This document shows positions 42,817 to 50,694 of a DNA stretch of 64,000 bases, piece after piece. The stretch comes from an uncultured Clostridia bacterium. Lineage in GTDB: Bacteria; Bacillota; Clostridia; Christensenellales; UBA1242. How positions within the stretch are numbered: position 1 is the stretch's first letter; the number at the start of each line of letters is the position of its first letter. The position numbers and the translations under genes are program-made. The stretch covers positions 1-64,000 of the forward strand of contig CALVTJ010000005.1 of assembly GCA_944362545.1 (NCBI GenBank), given 5' to 3'. Under the pieces are notes generated by a model that worked only from the letters and a program-made list of their open reading frames with translations, was not told the origin of the DNA and ran no database searches.

Positions 42817-42855
42817 AAATAAGCAAAATTTAGAAATTAAAGGGAGTCGAGAAAG

Positions 42856-43026
42856 ATGAGCAGAGTTTGTGAAGTATGCGGAAAGGGCAAAATGGATGGC
42901 AAAACAGTCAGCCATGCAAACAACAAAGCACCTAGAAAATATAATGTAAATTTGCAGAGCACAGAGATTGATGGAAAACGAGTTAGAGCCTGCACAAAGT
43001 GCATCAAGACCGCAAAGAAAAAGTAA
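42856..43026 (+). CDS. rpmB: Large ribosomal subunit protein bL28
   Basis: The 56-residue protein reads MSRVCEVCGKGKMDG, then VSHANNKAPRKYNVNLQ and RVRACTKCIKTAKKK. This is a zinc-binding bL28 with CxxC pairs at Cys5/Cys8 and Cys46/Cys49. The ribosome binding site is AAAGGGAG. It is divergent from asp23-fakA, as in many Bacillota, and is followed by a terminator. Confidence 0.95.
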   Translation: MSRVCEVCGKGKMDGKTVSHANNKAPRKYNVNLQSTEIDGKRVRACTKCIKTAKKK

Positions 43027-43030
43027 AAGA

Positions 43031-43053
43031 AAAGTGGACAGATTGTCCGCTTT
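43031..43053 (+). terminator. Terminator of rpmB
   Basis: A 9-bp stem AAAGTGGAC/GTCCGCTTT (one G-U pair; 43031-43039 with 43045-43053) has a 5-base loop and a T-run. Confidence 0.8.
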
Positions 43054-43303
43054 TTTATTTGTCGAAACCATGATCCGTATTTTTCTTTTATGTTTTTATT
43101 TTTACGACTTATAAACAATCATATTTTATAAACTTTGAATTGATAAATTTTGTATATTAGAAAAACATTAGGAAAATATAAATAGCATAAATTTTATCAA
43201 CAAAATATCAAAGCATGATGTTGATGTTATATGTCATTTTTGTTTATGCATTAGAAACTATATCAATTTTGTAATTTCCTCATTTTTTCTGAAATCACAA
43301 GTT
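43054..43303. other. AT-rich intergenic stretch with no recognised gene
   Basis: About 250 bases between the rpmB terminator and the YgjV-like gene, very A+T-rich. I see no open frame, RNA fold or repeat that I can support. Confidence 0.6.
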
Positions 43304-43873
43304 TTAATAACAATTTTCGTCATAGACAATTTTTTTGATAATCTTATAACTTTTATCTTGATTCTTGTGTTCTTTAATATAATATACCATTATTGACACA
43401 AAAAGCACTATGGACTCAATTAAGTCCAATATTGCTGATGTATAGAGTCTGTTAAAGAAACAATACACAACAAGTGCGACATTTGGGAAAAATATAGCCC
43501 ATTTTACTGTAATCATTTTTTTCATCAATAAAGCAAGCATAAAAAATATTGGCGTAAACATAGTCAAAATATCCCAAGGTTTTTTATAAAATAAAATGCC
43601 AACACAAATATAAATCAAGCAAAACAAAAAGAAATAATATGCAGGGAATTGTTTATTTTTCTTTTCATAGTATAAAATTATTGCACATCTCAATATGCTA
43701 ATAAAAGTGTTTATTCCTGCAACCAAAGATGATGATGCTAAAAAAGCCGCACCATAAAAAACATTGGATAAGATTTGAATAAATAAAAACTTATCCTTAT
43801 TTAAAAAGTAAGAAATACATACTAAAATTAAAGCAAACGCTCCAAAAAGTTGAGATATAATAAACTGAAGCAT
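43304..43873 (-). CDS. YgjV-like inner membrane protein
   Basis: The 189-residue protein has about five or six transmembrane helices. It begins QLFGAFALILVCISYFLNKDK and continues NVFYGAAFL and INTFISILRCAI, the conserved first part of the YgjV (Imp-YgjV) family. The family has no known function. The gene stands alone and is richer in A+T than its neighbours. It has no ribosome binding site. A TATTAT box six bases before the ATG suggests a leaderless message. Confidence 0.75.
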   Translation of the reverse strand: MLQFIISQLFGAFALILVCISYFLNKDKFLFIQILSNVFYGAAFLASSSLVAGINTFISILRCAIILYYEKKNKQFPAYYFFLFCLIYICVGILFYKKPWDILTMFTPIFFMLALLMKKMITVKWAIFFPNVALVVYCFFNRLYTSAILDLIESIVLFVSIMVYYIKEHKNQDKSYKIIKKIVYDENCY

Positions 43874-43879
43874 ATTATA

Positions 43880-43908
43880 ATAATAACAAATAAAACATTT
43901 TTAAACAA
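43880..43908 (-). promoter_or_regulatory. Leaderless promoter of the YgjV-like gene
   Basis: Minus strand: TTGTTT (43908-43903), a 17-bp spacer and TATTAT (43885-43880), then TATAAT as the six-base gap and the ATG at 43873. There is no ribosome binding site. A TATAAT lies directly against the ATG, so the true -10 is open to doubt, but the start would still have almost no leader. Confidence 0.5.
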
Positions 43909-44012
43909 CTAAAAGACAAACTCTTTTCAAAAAAACTAAATATAAAATAAAAAATGTAGCAAAACAACTACATTCTTTTTATAATATTTTCAAAAATCAT
44001 TAAAGTGATATC

Positions 44013-44705
44013 TTACATGATTATTTTGCTGTGATTTTCCACCGATTGCTGTTGCAGATTTGCCACATTTGACAAAATGGCAATGCGTTGACAGGACACC
44101 TCATATGCAGTTTTTGTGACACTTGTGCCATCTTCAAGTGTTTTGGTGTATTCTCTCGATTGAATTCTGCCTGTCAAATCAATTTTGCAACCAATGTTTT
44201 GACTTGCCATAAAGCGCGCATTTCTACCCCACATTATGCAAGGAATATAGTCAGATTTGTGAAAACTCGGTCGATTGACTGCCAGAAGCACATCACAGAT
44301 TTCTCTGTCAAATGGTGTTTTGCGATAGACCGGCTCTTTGCAAACAAAGCCCGTGAGTTTGACCTCATTGATAAACTCGTGTTGTTCTTCGCTCTGCAAA
44401 ATGGTCAATTCCTTGGCAAACAAATGCAAAATCAACCGACTTTTTTCCTCCTGCAACTTGTTATAACTGCGATATTCTCCAACCGCGTTGACAAAGTCCC
44501 CTTCTTTAAGTTTTTGTCCCAACACCGTGCGTTCTGACACTGTGACAGGGATGATGTCTTTGATTTTGGACAATCTTTCGACTTCAACCTTAAATTCATA
44601 AAAATTTTCGTCTTCAATTTGATGCGACATCTTTGGAGCGTCACAAATTCTTCCAGAAATTTGTGCAAAATTTGTAATGTCTTCTTTTAATCTATTGTAG
44701 TTCAT
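44013..44705 (-). CDS. Single-stranded DNA-binding protein with two OB folds
   Basis: The 230-residue protein consists of two tandem OB-fold domains. The first, about 12-105, has FAQISGRICDAPKM and GDFVNAVGEYRSY. The second, about 113-215, has NEVKLTGFVCKEPVYRKTP, DVLLAVNRPSFHKSDYIPCIMWGRNA and IDLTGRIQSREY. The second half is typical SSB/PriB-like and the first is more diverged. It lacks the acidic C-terminal tip found in canonical SSB and ends in HSKIIM. Such proteins occur in Clostridia beside the main ssb. The ribosome binding site is TAGGAGGGAAGA. It follows the deacetylase gene by 9 bases. Confidence 0.82.
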   Translation of the reverse strand: MNYNRLKEDITNFAQISGRICDAPKMSHQIEDENFYEFKVEVERLSKIKDIIPVTVSERTVLGQKLKEGDFVNAVGEYRSYNKLQEEKSRLILHLFAKELTILQSEEQHEFINEVKLTGFVCKEPVYRKTPFDREICDVLLAVNRPSFHKSDYIPCIMWGRNARFMASQNIGCKIDLTGRIQSREYTKTLEDGTSVTKTAYEVSCQRIAILSNVANLQQQSVENHSKIIM

Positions 44706-44714
44706 TCTTCCCTC

Positions 44715-45479
44715 CTAATTTTTATGTTGAACACCGTTTCTGTCGATGGTATAGTTCTCTTGATAGATGAGTTCTGAAATACCGGTCACTTTGTAGCCCT
44801 GCACTTTCAGTCTGTTAAGCACCAGGCGCAATGCATCCAAAACATAATCGCTGTTGTTGTGCATCAAAATGATGGATCCGTTTTTTACCCTGCTCATCAC
44901 ACGACTTGAAATGTCCGAAGCCGACAAGCCCTTCCAATCCAAACTGTCCACATCCCACTGAATTGTTTTCAAACCCAATTCTTCGGCAGTGTCAAGAAGG
45001 TCGTTGTTGTAAGAACCAAATGGTGCACGAAAAAGTGATACCTTTTTGTCGGTGATGTTTTCAATTTTTGAAATTGAGGTCTCAAGTTCGCTCTTCATAG
45101 TTGTTTTGTCAAGTTTAACCATGTCAGGATGAGTGTTTGAGTGCGTGCCAATCTCCATGCCCGCTTCATCAATCGCCTTGACCATGTCAGGATAATCATC
45201 CACCCAAAAGCCGACCAAGAAGAATGTTGCAGTGCAGTCAAACTCATTCAAGATGTCAATAATGCCTTGTGTTTTGTCCGCACCCCAAGCGGCATCAAAA
45301 GAGATGGCAACCTGTTTTTCTTCGGTTTCGACATTGTAAATCGGCACTTTTCGTGTGGAATAGCCAAAGTATACCTGTGCAGATGTTGAGCTATCAATTG
45401 ACAATGACAACAGCACCAAGACCAAAACCATAGCAACAAAAATTTTTAATGTTCTTGATTTGATAACACAAAAATGCAT
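44715..45479 (-). CDS. PdaB-like polysaccharide deacetylase
   Basis: The 254-residue protein has one N-terminal membrane anchor (about residues 11-30) and an external carbohydrate-esterase-4 domain: VAISFDAAWGADKT (catalytic Asp), ATFFLVGFWVDDYP, HSNTHPDM (metal-binding His pair), FRAPFGSYNN and IQWDVDSLDWKG. The FDAAWG form is typical of the PdaB sporulation branch, where the second Asp of the usual FDD is absent. It should act on cell wall or cortex peptidoglycan. The ATG at 45479 follows GAGGTTTGAAT, and a TTG two codons earlier is less likely. It is the first gene of a pair with the SSB-like gene. Confidence 0.88.
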   Translation of the reverse strand: MHFCVIKSRTLKIFVAMVLVLVLLSLSIDSSTSAQVYFGYSTRKVPIYNVETEEKQVAISFDAAWGADKTQGIIDILNEFDCTATFFLVGFWVDDYPDMVKAIDEAGMEIGTHSNTHPDMVKLDKTTMKSELETSISKIENITDKKVSLFRAPFGSYNNDLLDTAEELGLKTIQWDVDSLDWKGLSASDISSRVMSRVKNGSIILMHNNSDYVLDALRLVLNRLKVQGYKVTGISELIYQENYTIDRNGVQHKN

Positions 45480-45687
45480 ATTCAAACCTCGCTTTTATTT
45501 TAAACATTTGAAGATGACATAACAAGATTAAAAATTGAGAGATTTGGACAAATTTTGTCCTGAATTGTCGAATATCGCACGACTTAAAATATCTATATAA
45601 AATTTGACAAAAAAATAGAACCTACAATTTCATGTTCCGGGCAAAAATTTCACAAATTTTTTCTTTTGTCTATTGCAAAAGCATACA

Positions 45688-45719
45688 AAAAAACTGATTG
45701 AAAATTCAATCAGTTTTTT
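45688..45719 (-). terminator. Terminator of the GLUG-repeat lipoprotein gene
   Basis: A 14-bp stem AAAAAACTGATTGA/TCAATCAGTTTTTT (45688-45701 with 45706-45719) with a 4-base loop lies 11 bases after the stop. Confidence 0.85.
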
Positions 45720-45730
45720 ATCTTCAAATC

Positions 45731-48700
45731 TTATGCCCAATAAAACACTTTGAGTGTGATCGAATTGTTGACAATCAGCCAAATTGATGTGTCATATCTT
45801 GTCAAACTGTTTCCGTTATACAATCCACTTTCCGTTTGACCATCGGCAAGTGTGGCGTTAAACAAATAATTTCCACCTCTGTAATGAGCATAACAATTTG
45901 TGATTGTCGCACTGCCATTTGCAAAGTCAGCAACAAATTTGTTTGGATCACTCACTTCTTCATCTTCACTTTCTGTGTCAGTGCCAATTTTTGCACTTTC
46001 GCTGTGTGAGAAAGATTGGTCAATCGTTCCGCCATTTGAATAACCAACAAGCCCGCCAACATAGTTTACATAATTTGTGTCACCTATACCACAGTCAAGT
46101 GTTGCTCTATTCGAACAAGCATAGATGTCACAGTTTTCAGCATAGCCCACAAGTCCGCCAACATATTGTTGAACATCGACTGCCTGTGCCCCTCTTGAAG
46201 CGGTCATGTTGTGAGTTATCTCTCCGCCCACAACTGAATGGAACGGCAAATAGTTCGACACAACCTGACAACTATTGTTATTGAGATTTTGAAGTGTGGA
46301 ATCTTTCGCATAACCGACAAATCCGCCTGTGTAAGCAAATCCTCTCACAGTTCCTCCAACCAAAGACAAATTTTTGATTGTGGCATTTTCAATATAACCG
46401 AAAAGACCGCGATATTTCAGTGCGTTTTCATAATTTTCTACTTTAGTTGCGAGATTATTACCCAAATTTTCTGTGGAAGTATATTCCAAATTTTCAATGA
46501 CAAAGTTGTTGCCGTTATAAACTCCCATAAACGGATGCTCAACACTGCCAATTGGAGCAAATACGAGCCCATTCATGTCAATGTTTGCAGTTTGATTTAT
46601 CGTGATGCCTTCAAACGTTCTGCCATTTGCCACCTGTGCACTAAGCCACAACAAGTCATCTGCACTGCTGATTGTATAGACATTATTATTTGGCTGACTG
46701 CCACTTCCTGTGGAGTCACTTCTAGAAATATAATTTGCATAAATTTCTATTGTGTTGTTATTATTTACATTTTCGTTTTCTGAAGCATATTCATAATGGT
46801 TGTAAATGAAATAATAATTTTCTTGCAATGACAGAAGAGAGCCATCATTCAAATACCAGCCAGCAAACTGATATCTATTCCCAGCAGGAACGGTCGTTTG
46901 AAGTCCGACCAACGCATAATTTAACACCGAATCAATCTCTGTGTATCTTCCTTGAGATTCACCGTTTATTTGTGATGAAAAACCAATACCGCTCGTTGTC
47001 TCTTGCTTTCCATAAATCACAATATCTATTTGAATGTCGTAAGTTTTCAAGTCGTGGAAAATATAAATATCAATATCCGTGCTACTTGACTTAAACTCTA
47101 AAATGTATTGATTGATAAAGAATTGTGAACCATATTCTACATCATCTTGTTGTGAATTATCCGGCAACACTTCATTTTTGTCATTGTAGAAAGACCAAGT
47201 CATACCACTATTATATCCAAGTTTACTGTTTAAAGCTGATATGATTATGCTTGGATTGTCTGTAATATTGAAAGTCCACTCCAATTGTCCATTTTCAAAG
47301 TGACTGACCATGTCGACATCATAAATCGGCATTGCAGAGCCATATAGATTTCTGTAAGCACTTGTGCTCATGTTTCCAAACAAGATTTCTCTCAAAGAAC
47401 TTGTGTCTTTCATCTCTTGATAAGAACCATCATATGTTTGTGTCATATTGTGCAGAGTGATATCATAATCGATCGCCTCTCGTTCGATGAAAATTAAAAA
47501 CGACTTTTGTTGCAAAGCATTGCTTAGTTTTTTAATGCCGGCTAGGATATCATCTGCAGTCAAAGTTATAGCCCCTTGGCTGTAGTCAAGTTGCACACCA
47601 CTTTTCCCTGACATGACATATCTTGCCAACACCGACTCAGCTGGTGGATTGTTTAAATATCCCTCTTCATACCTGACAAGATAAAATGTGTATCTAAATC
47701 CATACTGTGCAAACCCTTGAGTGTTGTTGACATCTCGTTGAAAATTATAACCCTTATCATTTATGTTAAAATATCTATTATCAATACGCGAACTGTTCCC
47801 ATCAATATATAGCACATGATACAAATAACTTATCGGCACAAAGTAAACATTTATTGTTCCATAATGATACCCATAGATATACCTACAATAAACAGAATTG
47901 CTTGGTTCATTTGAATCTGTATAATTTTGACCAGATTCGATTTTGCCTGTTATGATAGACATATTCCAATTTGCCTTTGCATTTTCAGAAACCTTATGTT
48001 CTTTCACCTCATAAAGTGTTCTTGTCGTTATTGTATTGTTTGCATTAAAAGGGGTGTAGGTTATTTTCCAAACTGCATAGCCCACATTGGGTGTTGCAGT
48101 AATTGACACATCATCATTAAGATAAAGAGCAGTTGATGAAGTACCTTGCCGTTTCACTGAGACTTTTCCGCCATCATCACTCAGCGAAGCCTCCGTGGTG
48201 TTATATGATTTTGATGTGTAAATGTCAATATCCTTAACATCAAGACTATCAAAGACCACATACACTCTTAATGCAAGAATTCGCGGGGTTTTAAATAACA
48301 AATTTACTTTATTGATTCCTGTTGTAGAAGTTGTTGATGTGGTATAGTTAAATTCAACTGATGAATCAGAGCATGTAATGCTATCCATGCTAAAATAAGT
48401 TTTTCTATAAAACACATCAAACAAACGCCTACTTCTTGCTTCATCTGTATAATCAGCACCAACCAAAAAATTGATTACAGAAGAAGTGGAACCTTCAGAA
48501 TTCACATATGCATAATCACCATCATAGTCAGATAAAGAGTATGTTTCCGAACTACCTCTGTGATATTGTATTTGTACAGTCATTGAATCAATTATGTCGG
48601 TTGGCATAGGTAAAGGTTTTGAAGTGTTCAAACCTCTGCTTGACAATTCGCTTGATGAAAAATAGTTTGTCACAGCCATATCCCATGTGAATGTTGGCAA

Positions 48701-50485
48701 GTATGCCTGGTGTTTATCATATACAGCGCTTGTCCAATTTCCACTTGTGGTATAAAATGAAGTGTTACACAACTGAGTTATAGTTTTCGAGGTCCCATTT
48801 TGTTCATGTCCACCACCATTCACAGAATAGCAATTGTGAACCTTGCCACTATCTTCTGTATATCCTAAAATCTTGCGAACTTCATAGTTCCCTGTAATAT
48901 TCGATGAAAAATTGACACAATTTGCTATTCTAGCATCATCACTCCACCAACTATTGTTTGCATAACCGACAATTCCGCCAACATTATGACTTTCTGTTCC
49001 TCCCTGTATCTTCCCAAAATTGATACATCCCGAGACCAAAGAGCTTGATCTCAAGTATCCTACAATGCCCCCAATCTGGCGCCTTTCTTGTGCTCCATAA
49101 CAATAAATATTCCCATAATTTACGCATTGATAAATGTTGTTATCTCCTGCCTCCATATAACCTAAGATACCACCATACCCCCAGTCTGTGTCTGAGCATT
49201 GTTGAAAAGTTAAACTTAAGTTTCCAAGGTTTGCGCATTGGTAAATATTTATACGCGAAGTGATCTGTCCAATAATTCCACCTGCACGAGTGAAACCAGT
49301 TCCATCAATTGATAAATTGCCATAATTGATACAGTTATCAACACCTCCATAACTACCATCAGCTATATCCTTTCCTGCAATTCCTCCAACTAAAATACCT
49401 TTTCTGACATTTTCGCTTATATCAAACGATATATCTCCAGCAAATACACAATTACCAACATAAAAGCTATATGCTCCGCAAATTCCACCCAAAGCCATGT
49501 CAGCGCGCATATTACTTTCATCTACATCAAGAGAGACATCGGCGTAACAGTTACTATGCGAAACAACTGCACCGCCAACACCACCGACACATTCCACCGT
49601 TGTGTTGATATCAATGCGTGAATCTTCTATCTCGCATCGGTATATGAGGGCACCACCACTACTATAACCTACAACACCACCGACACCATATATTTGAAAA
49701 GTTTCATTTGATTGGTCAGAACAATAGATATTTACATTAGTCATTTTAATATTGTTAATATCCCATATTCCTTGCACAACGCCAGCAAATCCACCAATAT
49801 TGATAACATAATCTTGCCAAAATTCAGCTCCATCAGATCCACTTATATTGATATTTACATCGTCGATATTCAAATCGTGTATCGTTTTGAAGTCCGAAGG
49901 AGATGAACCATCATCAATAACACCAAATAGACCAACTCCTCCAACATACTTGTCACCCAAAAACCACCAATGACCACCTGCCCTATACCAACCAATTTGA
50001 TTGTTAAAATCTTGACGACCTGAAATAGTAATATGTATGCCAGAGATAGTATGCCCGTTACCATCAAAATAACCTTGAAAAGCATGAGAATATGAACCAA
50101 TAGGAGTCCAATAATGAGCTGACAAATCAATATCTGCTGTCAATTCAGCATATCCTTCATTAAGCGTTTCCCCATTTTCTGCAGAAAATATGGTATTATG
50201 ATCATCTCCTCCATTTATCATCCATGCATAATTTGCTAGTGCCTGTGCACTGTCAATAATATAAGGATCTTTCTTTGTGCCTTTACCCCCGAGACCGTTG
50301 TTTGCATAATCTTTCCAATAACCAGTCGCGGTTGATTCAATTGGAGCAGATTCTTCCTCTTCTGGTTGTTCTTCTGAAAGAGAACTTTGTTCCTGCGTCC
50401 CACAGCCGACAACAAGAAAAGCACTGCCACAGGCAAGTCCCAACGACATAAAAATTGTGAAAAGACTCAACAAAAACTTTTTCAT
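45731..50485 (-). CDS. Giant GLUG-repeat surface lipoprotein
   Basis: The 1584-residue protein begins with a lipoprotein signal and the lipobox VVGC (Cys28). From about 60 to 530 and again from about 1320 to 1500 it contains many GLUG-type repeats (GGIVGYLRSS, GGILGYMEAG, GGIIGQITS, GGLVGYAENC, GGFVGYAKDS, GGLVGYSNGG), which form beta-helix-like surfaces. The middle (about 600-1300) is beta-rich, with GNRYQFAGWYLNDGSLLSLQ near 1190 showing an InlB-repeat-like end. GLUG proteins are surface adhesins or substrate-binding proteins. No enzyme motif was seen. It is a one-gene unit with a leaderless promoter and a strong terminator. The ATG at 50485 is preferred to a longer frame because the lipoprotein signal starts there. 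Confidence 0.85.
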   Translation of the reverse strand: MKKFLLSLFTIFMSLGLACGSAFLVVGCGTQEQSSLSEEQPEEEESAPIESTATGYWKDYANNGLGGKGTKKDPYIIDSAQALANYAWMINGGDDHNTIFSAENGETLNEGYAELTADIDLSAHYWTPIGSYSHAFQGYFDGNGHTISGIHITISGRQDFNNQIGWYRAGGHWWFLGDKYVGGVGLFGVIDDGSSPSDFKTIHDLNIDDVNINISGSDGAEFWQDYVINIGGFAGVVQGIWDINNIKMTNVNIYCSDQSNETFQIYGVGGVVGYSSGGALIYRCEIEDSRIDINTTVECVGGVGGAVVSHSNCYADVSLDVDESNMRADMALGGICGAYSFYVGNCVFAGDISFDISENVRKGILVGGIAGKDIADGSYGGVDNCINYGNLSIDGTGFTRAGGIIGQITSRINIYQCANLGNLSLTFQQCSDTDWGYGGILGYMEAGDNNIYQCVNYGNIYCYGAQERRQIGGIVGYLRSSSLVSGCINFGKIQGGTESHNVGGIVGYANNSWWSDDARIANCVNFSSNITGNYEVRKILGYTEDSGKVHNCYSVNGGGHEQNGTSKTITQLCNTSFYTTSGNWTSAVYDKHQAYLPTFTWDMAVTNYFSSSELSSRGLNTSKPLPMPTDIIDSMTVQIQYHRGSSETYSLSDYDGDYAYVNSEGSTSSVINFLVGADYTDEARSRRLFDVFYRKTYFSMDSITCSDSSVEFNYTTSTTSTTGINKVNLLFKTPRILALRVYVVFDSLDVKDIDIYTSKSYNTTEASLSDDGGKVSVKRQGTSSTALYLNDDVSITATPNVGYAVWKITYTPFNANNTITTRTLYEVKEHKVSENAKANWNMSIITGKIESGQNYTDSNEPSNSVYCRYIYGYHYGTINVYFVPISYLYHVLYIDGNSSRIDNRYFNINDKGYNFQRDVNNTQGFAQYGFRYTFYLVRYEEGYLNNPPAESVLARYVMSGKSGVQLDYSQGAITLTADDILAGIKKLSNALQQKSFLIFIEREAIDYDITLHNMTQTYDGSYQEMKDTSSLREILFGNMSTSAYRNLYGSAMPIYDVDMVSHFENGQLEWTFNITDNPSIIISALNSKLGYNSGMTWSFYNDKNEVLPDNSQQDDVEYGSQFFINQYILEFKSSSTDIDIYIFHDLKTYDIQIDIVIYGKQETTSGIGFSSQINGESQGRYTEIDSVLNYALVGLQTTVPAGNRYQFAGWYLNDGSLLSLQENYYFIYNHYEYASENENVNNNNTIEIYANYISRSDSTGSGSQPNNNVYTISSADDLLWLSAQVANGRTFEGITINQTANIDMNGLVFAPIGSVEHPFMGVYNGNNFVIENLEYTSTENLGNNLATKVENYENALKYRGLFGYIENATIKNLSLVGGTVRGFAYTGGFVGYAKDSTLQNLNNNSCQVVSNYLPFHSVVGGEITHNMTASRGAQAVDVQQYVGGLVGYAENCDIYACSNRATLDCGIGDTNYVNYVGGLVGYSNGGTIDQSFSHSESAKIGTDTESEDEEVSDPNKFVADFANGSATITNCYAHYRGGNYLFNATLADGQTESGLYNGNSLTRYDTSIWLIVNNSITLKVFYWA

Positions 50486-50491
50486 AGTTTT

Positions 50492-50520
50492 ATTATAGAC
50501 AAAATTTGACAAAATTCCAA
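50492..50520 (-). promoter_or_regulatory. Leaderless promoter of the GLUG-repeat lipoprotein
   Basis: Minus strand: TTGGAA (50520-50515), a 17-bp spacer and TATAAT (50497-50492), then six bases (AAAACT) and the ATG at 50485. There is no ribosome binding site. Confidence 0.65.
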
Positions 50521-50661
50521 ACAAAAACATAAGTTTTTTTATTAAAATAAAAAACTTGACAAAACTTATTGAAATAAATTCAACAAAATTCATTAAAAAT
50601 AATTAAAAGAATCATTTTTTATTGATTTTCAATCATTTTTTTGTGGTAAAAACAGCAAGAA

Positions 50662-50690
50662 AAAACGGACAACACAAAATTGTCCGTTTT
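50662..50690 (-). terminator. Terminator of gyrA
   Basis: An 11-bp stem AAAACGGACAA/TTGTCCGTTTT (50662-50672 with 50680-50690) has a 7-base loop and lies four bases after the gyrA stop. Confidence 0.8.
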
Positions 50691-50694
50691 GTTT

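Noticed and set aside
43054..43303. A possible small RNA in the AT-rich gap after rpmB
   Set aside because: I found no stable hairpin, promoter-terminator pair or known RNA motif in it.
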